DNA of 64,000 nucleotides, taken from positions 47,813,159 through 47,877,158 of the forward strand of contig OX031059.1 of assembly GCA_943736015.1 (NCBI GenBank). The letters run 5' to 3'. Source of the stretch: Tridacna crocea (taxonomy: Eukaryota; Mollusca; Bivalvia; Cardiida; Cardiidae). Shown here piece by piece: positions 33,648 through 44,809 of the stretch (its first letter is position 1; every line of letters starts with the position of its first letter). The notes beneath the pieces are model-generated. The model saw nothing but the letters and a program-made list of their open reading frames with translations. It was not told the DNA's origin and ran no database searches. Both the position numbers and the translations under genes were made by a program.

Positions 33648-33779
33648 CATATTTATTTTACATTGAATAAGAAACAAGCTCATATAACTTGTACTAATCT
33701 CTTTCTTTTCTGCTACCTGGGAACTACACCAGTACTTGCACCAAATGTGTGGACCAATGAACAATCCCAAATTTGACAC

Positions 33780-33840
33780 TTGCTCCCAGGTATCAAACTC
33801 AGGACCGTATGGTTACCACGCTGATGCTCTACCTCACATT
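33780..33840 (-). mobile_element. tRNA-like SINE head
   Basis: On the - strand GGTAGAGCATCAGCGTGG is a good A box and GAGTTTGATACCTGGG a weaker B box, with tRNA spacing. It is probably a SINE head; no body recognised. Confidence 0.4.
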
Positions 33841-34044
33841 TTGAGCACAGCACTATTGTCCATTGAGCATTATGTTAAACCCAACAGATATTCTCAGCCT
33901 AGAAATGAAGCTAAAATTGTTGCAATTTCAACCATAGTATCATCCAGAATGTCTTGGCAAAGCTGACAGTGTAGATCAAAGATCAGCCTGTTTGTTAAGA
34001 GTTATCTGCTCTTGCTCTACACTGACCAAAAGGCAACCAAGTCC

Positions 34045-34268
34045 TTAAACCGTTTATCAAACAAAAAAATGTCAGGTTTGTCCAAATCTAAAGCAGACAA
34101 CAGAATAAAAGTGACTGAAAATTTGAAATTTGTTTTGTGAAGGGTAGAAAACACTGTGGGAAAAGGAGAAAATGCTGGTAACCAGCATTTTCTCCTTTTC
34201 CCACAATGTTTTCTGAAGGCTTTTTTCTCAGGGTCGTCAAAAGAAGGGATTGTGTGGTAATGGGTTAA
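34045..34268 (-). mobile_element. pal-TTAA MITE with inverted centre
   Basis: TTAAACCGTTTATCA start, GTGGTAATGGGTTAA end. - oriented arms but GGTAACC tip; the stem has one unmatched position (ACTGTGGG / CCCACAAT). Confidence 0.87.
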
Positions 34269-34574
34269 GAATCGAGATTTGAGGAAAGGTTAATATCTTT
34301 TTTGGATGGTATTATAAACGAGGAAAAAACACCAATTGTGTGTAACATGAAATGGGATATCTGTAACCTTTCTTTGTGCACTAGCCTCCTATCTTCACAT
34401 CCATGCCTCCTTTCACATGCTTTACTCTTATCTTTATAGCGACATACTTTCATATTTATAAACATTAGATGGCATTTGACAATACTGTGGCATCTATATT
34501 TGCCACAATGTTTGGTGAGATACCTTTCAGTGAAAGATGATAACAAGACATAAATAACAGGAAATGTAACAACT

Positions 34575-34803
34575 TTAACCCATTACCAAATGACAATATT
34601 TTAGACTGGTCTAAATTGAAAGCATTTGCAGACAACAAAATAAAAGTGAGTGAAAATTTGAAATTTGTTTTGGGAAGGATAGAAAACATTGTGGGAAAAG
34701 GAGAAAATGCTGGTTACCAGCATTTTCTCCTTTTCCCACAATGTTTTCTAAAGGCTTCTTTCTCAGGGGCGTCAAAAGTAGGGATTGTGTGGTAATGGGT
34801 AAA
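34575..34803 (-). mobile_element. pal-TTAA MITE, full-length
   Basis: TTAACCCATTACCA to GTGGTAATGGGTAAA with a perfect stem and GGTTACC tip; one of the youngest-looking copies. Confidence 0.93.
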
Positions 34804-36718
34804 TAGGGTTTTGTTTTGTTAACTCTCTAACTTGTACATAAAAATAACAAAAGGTTTTTTAACAAGATAATAACAATTCACATGTAAACATATGTCATAA
34901 ATAAAGTCATAGAGAGCCCAAATGTGAATACTGGGATTCTCAGCAAGCTCTTTGACTAGAAAATGGTACAAACAATGGTCAGTATAGACCCAAAGCTCAG
35001 AATGCAGTCTGATAACCAATGGCTACCTCAAATAGAAACCATAAAAATGCCAAATAATATAAAATTGCCAAGTTAGATCTCAAACCCTAACTGTAGACAA
35101 GAGAGACTGAGGCAATCACTGTTTCAACCTCAGTTTTTACCTACAACAAAGTACTCTTACAGTCCATACTGGCTGCAGTCTATCGCATTGTAAGAGTGTA
35201 AATGGTTATTCACCCTCCTTGAACACATCATTTATATTTGAGTTCAGAGATTTGAACATAGCAGCAGTTAGATTATAATGTATCTTAGCATAACAACACC
35301 AACGGTTATTCTCTGTATGTGAAGACTTCATCCATAAACTATTTCATAAACTCAACAGATATTTCAAGCTTATGGTAAAAATCTCATATTATTAGTACAT
35401 GTTTCAGAGTTCTTTATAAATAAATCTCACCATACTGGGCAGTGCAGATTCAAGACCAGACTGCACATTCTGTAAAGTCTAATATAAATCAACACTGGCC
35501 ATGGAAATGCACTGAGTCGCACTTACATGTCGCTGCCTTTGGGGTAAATACATGTATACTAAATACAGTCATATGTAAGTAGTTCAATAAATTGACTTTT
35601 GTAAGAAATGTGGCATGAAAGTAATTCCATACCATTAACCTTTAGAATGCCATACCCAACATACTTTTTTGACAATGTCAGTTATACTCTTATCAGTATC
35701 TACGAATTTTTTTGCAAGAGAGAATTTCCTCACTTCTAGTTTTCGGTAGATTTGGTCACATGAACAAAATTATTGGTAAAATTCCCCTAAACAAAAGTGG
35801 ATGCACATAACATTTCAGCACAAGTGGTCAAATAGTTCCTCCTGAGGGGATATTTGGAACTGGTTGACAGAATGACAAAAAAAACAACTGTAAATGATCA
35901 CAGTAGCTCACCTTGCACACTACATGCCCAGGTGGGCTAAACTTGCAAAATAATTATAAGTACAATAACAATTTCATTGATAGAGAAATCATACTGGAAA
36001 AAAATGTTGTATTTGTGAATCTGTAAATAAAACAACAAAATGAAGAATCTCTATCATTCTCCTAGAGATATGACTCTTTTTCTGAAAATGAGGACTTCCT
36101 TATTTACATTTGTCCATGGGGGATCTGTCCTAAGGGCCTTTTGTCCCACACCCATAGTTTACAGATCTTTCCCAGGAGTACTGGTAGTTGAGGAAGCAAT
36201 TTGAAAGAATATTGTGTTTAGTACTGATAAAGAAATACCCAGTATGTGAATGCATGGACTGGTGCTCTTGCCAGTAAGCTGCAAGTGTTGAAAACAAGTT
36301 TTGATATCACACAGAACTACAATAATCCTAAAAAAAACACACACAAATAATCATACATCTGAATACAGTGCTAGAGTTTGATAACACTGGAAAATTTCAA
36401 TCAAATTAGTCAGTATGAACAATACTTGTACATTAACATAAAGATTTCTAACAAATGACTTCAAAGTCAGTAGATTCCAAGAAATATAAAAACTTTGTAG
36501 ATGTATTAACATACATTTAACTGTTGAAGGAAAATCAACTGATATAAAATTTCACACATATCAAAGCCAAAAAAATAACCTAAATATACCTTTAAGTTCC
36601 CCGTAGCAGGTGATACATGTCTTTAACACAGCCTGCACATATCTCAGCTAGACCCAAAAACAAACTAAAACAGAACATGTGTGCTACTTTTCTACTTCAC
36701 AATTCTTTTTGTACCCAT
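34804..36718. other. Intergenic, almost no repeats
   Basis: The longest stretch without a MITE on this side. Pieces at 34960-35030 and 35440-35545 belong to the GATCAAGATCAGACTGCA family. The small - strand frames have no support. Confidence 0.45.
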
Positions 36719-37090
36719 TTAACTTGATGCCAGACAACAAAATTTTAGACTGTCCTGATAGAAAGTTACAAATAAGAAGTGCATTATGATGACTGCAGAA
36801 TTTGTCTGAAAGGATACGAAATACTGTGGAAACTGAAGAAAATGCGTCCATAATGATTAAAAAAAAACCTTTAGGGTCTAAAAACTTGGGATTAACATAT
36901 TACCACCTTCAGGCAATTTTTTCAACTCACTGTAGACTAGTTTCAAAAAACAAATGCTCAAACGTGAAAAATCTGTTTTACCAACAGATAGAAATACATG
37001 TACATGTATCATAATTTGAACCACATTTAATCTGTCTTCTGCAAACGCTTTCAGTTTAGGTGAGTGTAAAATGTTATTGTTTGATAAAGC
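36719..37090. mobile_element. Two decayed pal-TTAA MITEs end to end
   Basis: A - oriented remnant (TTAACTTGATGCCAGACAAC, ACAAAATTTTAGACTG) runs to about 36890, and a + oriented one from TTAACATATTACCACC to GCAAACGCTTTCAGTTTAGG and TTGTTTGATAAAG. Both have lost the palindrome. Confidence 0.62.
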
Positions 37091-37260
37091 CCCTGTCACA
37101 CCAAATTAGTTTCTAGAACGCCTACAGCCCGTCCTGACATAATCGAAAAGGGGTTATGGTCAGGGTAGAACATGTCATTTTAGCCCGATAATGAAGCCTC
37201 TGTCTCACCAAACTAGGTCTTACGAAGTCTTATCCACTAAAATCATAAAACAGCTGTGGT
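37085..37260. repeat. Dispersed repeat with duplicated CTGTCACACCAAA / CTGTCTCACCAAA
   Basis: Two related phrases, GCCCCTGTCACACCAAATTA and GCCTCTGTCTCACCAAACTA, lie about 100 bases apart, each before a TTTCTAGAACG/TCTTACGAAG segment. The family was not recognised. Confidence 0.4.
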
Positions 37261-37472
37261 TGGATAGAACATATCATTTCAGTCTGTAAAATGTAAAAGC
37301 ACTGCCAATTGATGCCAAACTGTGCTGCATCTGCAATAGACTTGAAGTAGTATGGCAGTTCCATTTTAAGCACATTGTCACTTCTAATTACAGGACGGGA
37401 TGAACAGCAAAAAATTTTGAGCAGACTCAAAATTTAGGAGCACCTTTCCAATCCTAGCCATCCATTAAGTTT

Positions 37473-37701
37473 TTAACTCTTTACCAAACAACAAAATTCT
37501 AGACCAATTGAAGTTGAAAGCATTTGCAGACAACACAATAAATGTGACTGAAAATTTAAAATTTTGTTTGGGAAGGGTAGAAAACATTGTGGGAAATGGA
37601 GAAAATGCTGGTTACCAGCATTTTCTCCATTTCCCACAATGTTTTCATAAGGCTTTTTTCTCAGGGTCGTTAAAAGTTGGGATTGTGTTGTAAAGAGTTA
37701 A
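37473..37701 (-). mobile_element. pal-TTAA MITE with co-varied stem
   Basis: TTAACTCTTTACCA to TTGTAAAGAGTTAA. Both arms carry the same change: GGGAAATGGAG faces CTCCATTTCCC, where other copies have GGGAAAAGGAG / CTCCTTTTCCC. Confidence 0.93.
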
Positions 37702-37909
37702 ACAGATCGCAAAAGGTTGCCACTCCCAACTGAACACATTTTAAGTCTGTTTGGCAACAATTTTCAAAACAGAGTGAGAACTAGTTTGGTGAGACGGGTA
37801 TATAAAGATTTAATATACATTGAAAAGTGAAGCATTGCATGTTCCTACCTCTGCATACTTATACCTTAACAATTTCACCTGTATCCACATCCTTAGAGTG
37901 GAACTACAT

Positions 37910-38125
37910 TTAGCCCTTCACCACACCATTCTGAGTTCTAATGACCTTGAGGATGTAGGCCTTTGAAAACATTTTGATTAACTCATTACCAAAAAACAAA
38001 ATTTTTGGCTTGTCCAAATCGAAAACATTTGCAGACGACAAAATAAAAGTGACTGAAAACTTTAAATTTATTTTGTAAAGGATAGAAAACATTGTGTGAA
38101 AAGGAGAAAATGCTGTGAAAACATG
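37910..38125. mobile_element. Two truncated pal-TTAA MITEs
   Basis: A + left end (CCCTTCACCACACCATTC to GAAAACATTTTGA) meets at TTAA (37978-37981) a - oriented copy that stops at the hairpin centre (GAGAAAATGCTG). Confidence 0.78.
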
Positions 38126-38159
38126 CTTATGGTGCTTTTCATTTGTAATGTTTATTCCA

Positions 38160-38560
38160 CAGATAACAAAGAGTAATCAGTACCTCTTTGCTTAAAATAT
38201 CTTAGACCTCTTAGATATACATTATAAGTCGTGCAAATAGTCCAAAATGTTTTGCCGGAAATATTTTGTGTAATATCTTGTAAGAGCATCACAATGCTCT
38301 GCTGCAACGGCTTGATTTTCTGTGAAAATTTTAAGTTGAAAAAGGGGGTATAACTGTATAAAATACTTTGATAGTCATCTTCCCTGTTGTATAGCTTTTC
38401 ATCCTGATAAGAACTGATCAGAGTTCCAAGTAAATAGTCTTCAGCCATAATGGAGGTATTACAAAATGTCAAACTTTTTCCACAATTATGATGCAGATGA
38501 CAAAACTAGGGCTATAATAATACCCCAACATTTTCTTCAGAATCAGGCAGGCTTAAAATA
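38160..38560 (-). repeat. Dispersed bivalve-type repeat downstream of the RAD51AP2-like gene
   Basis: On the - strand: TTGGGGTATTATTATAGCCC, a CATCTGCATCATAATTG segment, AAAAAGTTTGACATTTTGTA and ATGGCTGAAGACTATTTACT. A second member lies at 40340-40640 in an intron of the gene. The open frame here is repeat sequence. Confidence 0.6.
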
Positions 38561-38801
38561 TAGGTACAAAATAGGTTGCATTTTCAAGGTACCTGTATTC
38601 TGATTCTGATGTACATGGTCCGGAAAAAGGGATAAGAAGCTCAACCAGTATTTACCCTTTTTCTCACAATTAAAAAGCATATTCCATCTGTTGACAGTGT
38701 TGAGTCATATCTCATTTGATGTCTGCATAATTATGCTTTGAGTCGGGACTGTTGTCTGGTAACAAATAGATGTTCAGAACATAGCAACAGCTGATCCAGT
38801 C
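38561..38801. other. 3' flank of the RAD51AP2-like gene
   Basis: Contains a decayed MITE core (GGAAAAAGGGATAAGAAGCT, TTTACCCTTTTTCTCACAAT). No AATAAA on the - strand was seen within this stretch, so the 3' end of the transcript is unknown. Confidence 0.45.
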
Positions 38802-39022
38802 TTATTGTGTTATGGATTCTTTAGGTTTATGCAAATGAACTAAAGACTGCTTTCTTGAAAGTCCAAGCCTAAGTGGTTTTCTAGATGTTTTTAAAGGAAT
38901 GATCTTCACAACTTGATCCTCCAGGTCAAGCTCCGGGGATGATGAAACAATGCTGCTATCAAGATCACATGATGGTGCATACCTCCATTCAAAACAGCTT
39001 TTATTGGTGACATCAGCTTGAC
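38802..39022 (-). CDS. RAD51AP2: RAD51AP2-like protein, last exon with RAD51-binding C-terminus
   Basis: On the - strand GCTGTACAG/GT opens the exon; two bases complete a Gly codon, 72 codons and a TAA follow. The end of the protein reads PLKTSRKPLRLGLSRK and then SLVHLHKP. The pattern PLKT, basic-Pro-hydrophobic-Arg, GLSR and Leu-His-x-Pro is the C-terminal RAD51-interaction motif shared by RAD51AP1 and RAD51AP2; the PLKT and the Lys after GLSR are closer to RAD51AP2. Such proteins bind the RAD51 recombinase and help strand exchange; RAD51AP2 is reported as meiosis-specific in vertebrates. The visible exons give about 945 residues against ~1,160 in human. The second half of the motif is diverged (basic residues between SRK and LH are missing), so RAD51 binding would need testing. 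No close polyadenylation signal was found. Confidence 0.75.
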
Positions 39023-39517
39023 CTGTACAGCAATTACAAAAGAAAATAAAAAGGTGAATGACTATTATAAAGTATAATAAATACAAAGTTTCAGTCTACT
39101 GCCAAAGGTCATTCTAATTTCATGTTCCATGACCATCCATCTGGTTGGGTCACAAAGAACATCTTCTAGTGAATCTGAAGGCCAGTGTAGACTAGTTTAC
39201 AAATAAGGCTCCTGAAAATTCAAATAGGCAATAATTAGCTTACACCAGAAATGCAAATAAATATGCATTATGGATTACTACACTAATACTGGTGAAACAT
39301 CTTGGAAGAAAATATCTGTCCATTATTAGCAAATATTCCCCGGCCACAATGTTTTTTAGACTAGCTTTGTACAAAAGTCATTTGCAGGAAGTTATATGCC
39401 ATTCATAATTCTGAAAGTTATCCTTCAAAACTGTATTAAATCATCCAAAAAGAACAACACTTTACTAACAAATTTTGACTAATAGTTGTGCTAGAAAACA
39501 ACAATGAAAGAATGTAC

Positions 39518-39592
39518 CTGTTTTTTCAATCTGTTTGCACAAAGGTCTGTCTTTCTCATCATACATATCCATATCACATGCATACATCTTTG
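39518..39592 (-). CDS. RAD51AP2: RAD51AP2-like protein, 75 bp exon
   Basis: On the - strand ACATTTTCAG opens and ACAG/GTACAT closes an exon of two bases, 24 codons and one base. The split codons join to Ala upstream and Gly downstream without a stop. The peptide (KMYACDMDMYDEKDRPL...) is acidic and not recognised on its own. The donor is weaker than the others of this gene. It is supported mainly by phase fit between neighbours. Confidence 0.6.
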
Positions 39593-39744
39593 CTGAAAAT
39601 GTGACAATAAGGAATAATCACTTGCAAATGTAATTACTTTTTCAATAATTATCTCCCGCAAGGACAAACCTATATGAATTGGGCATTCTAGGTACTGAAC
39701 CACACTACCTTATGAGATGACAATCAGTGCAGCCAATTTCAAAG

Positions 39745-39920
39745 TACAACAAGAGCCATGTTGACATGGCCTCCCTTGCCGAATATGAAGTAATACAGCA
39801 TATTAATATTTATCATGTACAGCAAAATGATGTCATGGCAGGCTGGTAGATCTTTGAAGAATATTACAAGTGCAGACCACAACTGGAGGTAAATGGTAAA
39901 TGTATATATACATACATGTT
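39745..39920 (+). repeat. Short Helentron-like end, + orientation
   Basis: ACAACAAGAGCCATGTTGACATGGCC has the AACAAGAG start followed by a hairpin (GCCATG...CATGGC), like the ends at 1175 and 31636. The body after it was not recognised. Confidence 0.4.
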
Positions 39921-40099
39921 ATATAGATAGATTATCGGGTTAAAAAGGGATATAATTTGGCTGAAATATAATCTTGAATGATAAACGATAATCTTGAATA
40001 TATACGTGGTTGTGCACATACTTTCTCACCAACAGATTTTTCTTAAAATTTCCGAAGTTATAGTATTTATAATTCTAAACAATAAGTGAACATAAAAAT

Positions 40100-40260
40100 A
40101 GTACCTATCCATGCTAATTTCATCAGAAAACACTGTTGAAGGAAAAAAATAGGATAATAGCTCAGTGGACATAGTGGGAAAGGAAAAATTGTTCAATAGG
40201 AGTGATTTCTCCTTTTCCAAACATAATTTTCAAAGTGGAAACAGCTACACTTCCACAGCT
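40100..40260. mobile_element. pal-TTAA MITE subfamily 2 remnant
   Basis: AGTGGGAAAGGAAAAATTGT and GATTTCTCCTTTTCCAAACA are the two stem arms, no longer matched at the tip; ends lost. Confidence 0.6.
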
Positions 40261-40299
40261 GTAAATTTCCTGTCCTTGTTTCCTTATCTCGTTTTGTAA

Positions 40300-40640
40300 C
40301 TCTGTGTCAGCATCATTTCAATTATTTCACAGCAAAAGTTAAAAGATCCATTTTTTTCTCTTCACCAATTGTTTCAGTGCATACATAGGTGCACTTGATT
40401 CAATATCCATGACCAAAAATACATCTACAGTAGGATAAGCACAAACATTTGTCATATATGTTGATAACTCTTCAATAAGTTCCACTTTTATAGAGAAAAA
40501 CTTGTCCAGTTTTACATGAATATCTGCAGTAATCACATGCATATTAATATTAAAAAAATGTCAAACTTTTGGAAAGTGTCATGATAATGGCAATGCAGAT
40601 GACGGCAGGGCTAAAGCAATACCCCAAAGCTTTTTTAAAA
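40300..40640 (-). repeat. Dispersed bivalve-type repeat in an intron of the RAD51AP2-like gene
   Basis: On the - strand GGGGTATTGCTTTAGCCCTG, CCGTCATCTGCATTGCC and ACACTTTCCAAAAGTTTGAC, matching the arrangement at 38160-38560. Confidence 0.6.
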
Positions 40641-40686
40641 AAAGCCTAGCTATTAATGAAAAAGAAGCTAATGACAGTTTACTCAC

Positions 40687-40791
40687 CATTTGATTCACAG
40701 TCTGAATTACAGGTTCCTGTATCTGTTCTCTCAATACCATCATTTGGCACAATTTGATCTATAGACTCGTCGATGTAATGGTCAAGTTCAC
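40687..40791 (-). CDS. RAD51AP2: RAD51AP2-like protein, small exon
   Basis: On the - strand CCTTTACAG/GT opens and AATG/GTGAGT closes an exon of two bases, 34 codons and one base. Its phases match the large exon before it and the 75 bp exon after it. The peptide begins ELDHYIDESIDQIVP and is as acidic and polar as the large exon. No domain is recognised. The call rests on good splice sites and on phase agreement across four exons. Confidence 0.68.
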
Positions 40792-41108
40792 CTGTAAAGG
40801 CATTAGAGAGAGAAAACCCTAGTACGAAATTCATGAAATCGACATTTTTAAGTGAGAATATATATTTTAGCTCAATCTTCCACCACAGGCACCCCCCCAC
40901 CACCCACAAAAAATTACTATGAATAAAGCCTTTTGAAATATTCGACAGCACAACATGAAAATAACTTACAGCATTTAATGTAATGCTTATGCTTTTCATT
41001 GTTTAAAGTCTGCATCTACATAAATTTCAGTAATCCTTAGCTGAAATTGTAAATGATGGATGTAACAGGCTAATTTTATGGCCCATAGGAAACTAAGAGT
41101 CAGTGGGA

Positions 41109-41315
41109 TTAACTCTTTTCCACATAATCCCGACTTATAACAACCCGTAAAGAAAAGCCTTTTGAAACCATTGAGTGAAAAGGAGAAAATGCTGGTAACC
41201 AGCATTTTCTCCTTTTCACACAATGTTTTCTACCCAATAAGAGATAGAAATCACCAGTTTAGCAACATTTGTTGTCTGCAAATGCTTTCAATTTGTTCCG
41301 GTCAAAAACTTTTAA
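41109..41315 (+). mobile_element. pal-TTAA MITE in a RAD51AP2-like intron
   Basis: TTAACTCTTTTCCA start; the stem GAGTGAAAAGGAG faces CTCCTTTTCACAC, a largely matched change. The right end is replaced by GTCAAAAACTTTTAAC. Confidence 0.85.
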
Positions 41316-41498
41316 CAAAAGCATATATTCTTTTATATATTTCTTTTATATATATGGAAAACAACATTCAGACAGAAGTCATTGCTTTTTTCCATAACTT
41401 TAAACTGCAATGGGGTAATAAGTCATACTAATATCTTACATTTTTGTATGGAAAGAAGGCAGTATTCGTTGCTGTTAAGGATACATACCTACTACATT

Positions 41499-41724
41499 TT
41501 CAGTTACCACACAAGAAAATTTTAGACTGGTTCAAATTGAAAGCATTTGCAGAGGACAAAATAAAGGTGACTGAAAATTTGAAAACTGATCTGGGAAGGA
41601 TAGAAAACACTGTGGGAAAAGGAGAAAATGCTGGTTACCAGCATTTTCTCCTTTTCCTACAGTATTTTCAAAAGGCTTCTTTCTCAGGGGCGTCAAAAGT
41701 AAGGATTGTGTAGTAATGGGTTAA
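41499..41724 (-). mobile_element. pal-TTAA MITE, nearly full-length
   Basis: TCAGTTACCACACAAGAAAA to GTAGTAATGGGTTAA. Stem ACTGTGGG faces CCTACAGT; tip GGTTACC. Confidence 0.88.
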
Positions 41725-42204
41725 GTTTTAACAATGCAGTTAAGATTTTGGTCCTCTAAAATGTCTATTTTATTTAATTTGCAGGCTATTTGTTAACCCT
41801 TGGGGTGCTAACCACAGCTTTTGTGGACAGTGTAGATCAAGCTGAGATGGCATTCTGATTTTGGATCTATATTTATAAGTAATTCATTCTTTTATTAATT
41901 ATTTGTAGAACATCTTAATGAAACTGTATATTATCCTTTTCTTCAGGGGCTAGGTTTGGGTGATTTCCTTGATTTGTGATAATTTTTTTGTAAGTTTAAT
42001 ATCAGCCTTGAAGATATGACACATTCATCGCACAGGCCATTGTTAAATAACCTAGAAATAGTACAAGTGGCACAAGGGAGAGAGCATGGAAAATACTTTT
42101 CTTGAATAATGTAGACAAATTCAGGGAAAAAGCCACAACAGTGTTTTCAATGACTATTAACTGTGAGGCTTTAAAAAAGTTGTATTTATTTAACTCTTTC
42201 TTGT

Positions 42205-42315
42205 TAGAAAAGGAGAAGGTGCTGGTTACCAGCATTTTCTCCTGTTCCCACTATGTTTTCAGAAGCCTTCTTCCTCTGGGATGTAAAAACCAAGGATGAT
42301 TTGGTTAAGGGTTAA
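42205..42315 (-). mobile_element. pal-TTAA MITE, half copy
   Basis: Starts in the stem (AGAAAAGGAGAAGGTGCTGG), tip GGTTACC, then CTTCTTCCTCTGGGATGTAA and TTTGGTTAAGGGTTAA. Confidence 0.8.
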
Positions 42316-42370
42316 AAAAGTGTTCAAAATTATGCTCTGTACAACAAACTTACTACAATGCACTACTTAC

Positions 42371-44809
42371 TGAAATCTAAGTCCAAGTCAGCTCTACTAT
42401 TGTTCATGACTATGTCTCTCTTTTTTGCATTTCTAGCCTCATCTATAACTGGTGTATCAACTTCTTCAGCCACTTCGCTTAAGAGCATGTTATTAACGTT
42501 TTCATCTTGTATTGCTTGTATTTCACACACATAGTTGATACTTTTCACAGATGTTTGACTGTTACAAGGTGTTTCAACTTCATTAAGAGCTCCATCAAAA
42601 ACAAACCCTATGCTGCTGCCTTGTGATGTCTGTGACAAATGATTTGTTGCAGTGATAAACCCTGGATAATTAACCTGCTCAGTTTGGATCCAGGCTTTTG
42701 CTTCTGAAGGTAACAACTTATTTTCATTAATATCAAGTAGTTGTCTTACATCATTACAACAATCTTCAGACACTTTTGGACTGACATCGTCTGGGTAAAT
42801 TTCAAAGGTTTTATTGGCAGACAAATGTCCATCTAGCACCACAGAATTATATGTTTCTCTGATCTCTTGCATAATGTGTGTGTTTTGATAGACAGCTTGA
42901 GACATGTCAGAATTTGTTTGTTTTTCCTGATTTATCCTAATTCCATTGAAAGCATTGGTAGACGAACCTGGAATTAAGTTGCTCCATAATACATTTTCTT
43001 CAGTGTGGTCTAAAGCCTTACATGCCAACATTCTAAGCTGAGATGGATGTTGTAATGTAATACTGGTAGGGTCAAATTGCTTTAAATCTCCAAACTTGAT
43101 AGTCTTTGAAGCAGGGCATTCATTTTCTTGTCTAGAATGCAGTAGTTTCCTCTTCTTTTTTCTAGTACCTTCATTTATATTTTCTGTTCTTTTGCTGCCT
43201 TCATTTAAGAGCTCAATGCACTCTACACTATTTTCCTTGCTATGTACCTCTGACAAAGCATTTAATGATCTGGAGGTTGCATGTTGGTTTTCAACAGGGC
43301 TGCCTTCAGAAACAGGTTCTGCCATTTTTTGACTTTTGTTCTTTACATGATCAATTCCATCTTCAGGTGATACATCTTCTCGAATTAATGCTGTACCACA
43401 TTTATACTCTGTTATTTCTACAGTGTCTGTTATCTTTAATGTTAAGGCACATTCACTGTGTGAAAACATATGAACCTCTGATTTTATTTCAGAATGTTCT
43501 GTGGACAAAATAGGTGCTGATTCCATAAATAAATCTGGTGACCTATCAAGACCAGACTGAATATCTGGAGCTCTGCAAAATACTTCCTGTAATGGAATAA
43601 AACTTCTCATGTTATTGTAACTTCTGTTTGCCAAAACAACTCCTGTACCATCACAGAATGCCCTTGAATACACATCTGAATCATGGAATAGATCATCCTC
43701 ATTAATTACATCTGTACTGACACTTGATGTTTCTTTACAAAGCTTTGGCAGAAGTTTTAAAGCTCCAACACCATCAATATCATTTGTGATTTTTTCATGG
43801 TAGTTTTCATTTTTACCTAATATATTGCTAGTGAATTCAGAAGAAGCTTCTGTGTTCTTCCTCCAATCTCTCTGGATAGTCTTTTCTGCATCAAATACGA
43901 CCTGTTGATGGAGTTTTTCATTCTCATCTACCATATCAGTAGTTGTTTTAGCAATGACCCCTGTGTTCTGTCCATCATCTATCTGGATTGAAGCTTTCAG
44001 ACTTGAGTTAACAGGATTTGTACCTTTATCACTTATATCTGTAATACCAGAATTATCTTTTTGTGAGTAAAGTACCTCAGAAGTATCCTCATCAATAGGC
44101 TCTTCAAATTTTCTTCCTTCCTCTTTTGTCTTTTCTGTATCTGTGTTATGACTTTCAACTTCATCACCCTGTACAAATGTAAGATTCTTCCTGTTCTCAT
44201 TAAAACCTTCAGGTTCCTCATCCAACAACAACTGAGTACTTTCTGAGGACTGAAATGGACTTTCTGAATACTCATAGAATACTGCTATAGGAGAATTAAA
44301 ATGGACTATCTCTGGCTCTCTTCCCAGAGGCACAGTTTGGCTGTCAACAGAATCATTAGGTCTTTCTCTAACAGCTGAAGATAATTCCAATGAAGCAGAT
44401 TCATTCTGTGCAGAAATGTTGAAATTGTCATTACAGGGTAACAACTGTAGAGCTTTTGCAAATACATTTTTTACTTCAGATACCGTACCATAAGATGAAT
44501 ATTGATATTCATTAACTATCTGGGGCATGGCTAATTTTGGTTGCTTCTCTTTCTCCAATAAGTCAGCCAACACATCAGTCTCTGAACAGCAAACATTTTC
44601 CAAATTGTCCTCTGTCTCATCTCTGTTATTGGTGTTGTTTTCATTTTGGTCCACACTATCATTTAGTATATGATGATCTACTGTCAATTCACATGATTCG
44701 TTCCTCACAATATGGTCAACTATAAGATCTAAAATTTGCTTTATCCCAGTTTCACAAGGTGGTTGGAAATTATGGAAAACCATTGTACATGAAAGAAGGA
44801 GAGTTTGGT
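42371..44809 (-). CDS. RAD51AP2: RAD51AP2-like protein, large central exon (812 codons)
   Basis: Read on the - strand, the acceptor TCTAATTTCAG begins the exon and TTTCA/GTAAGT ends it. It holds two bases, 812 complete codons and one base (phase 1 on both sides). It is by far the longest open frame in the window and is uninterrupted. The product is rich in Glu, Asp, Ser, Asn and Thr, with no membrane segment or recognisable globular domain. A basic cluster (RKKKRKLLHSR, about codon 550) is a likely nuclear localisation signal. Identification comes from the last exon, not from this one; RAD51AP2 genes are known for one very large exon coding for poorly conserved sequence, which fits. The open frame continues ~30 codons upstream of the acceptor, but that part is pyrimidine-tract sequence and is not included. 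Confidence 0.78.

Noticed and set aside
38152-38472. 106-codon - strand frame downstream of the RAD51AP2-like gene
   Set aside because: It lies wholly within a dispersed repeat and resembles no protein I know.
40339-40542. A 67-codon - strand frame after an ATTACTGCAG acceptor whose phase would fit the RAD51AP2-like gene
   Set aside because: It starts inside a dispersed repeat also present at 38160-38560, has no good donor in the right phase, and its stop comes without the RAD51-binding tail. An alternative last exon is not excluded but not supported.
43096-43513. + strand frames opposite the large - exon
   Set aside because: Antisense shadows of the RAD51AP2-like coding sequence.
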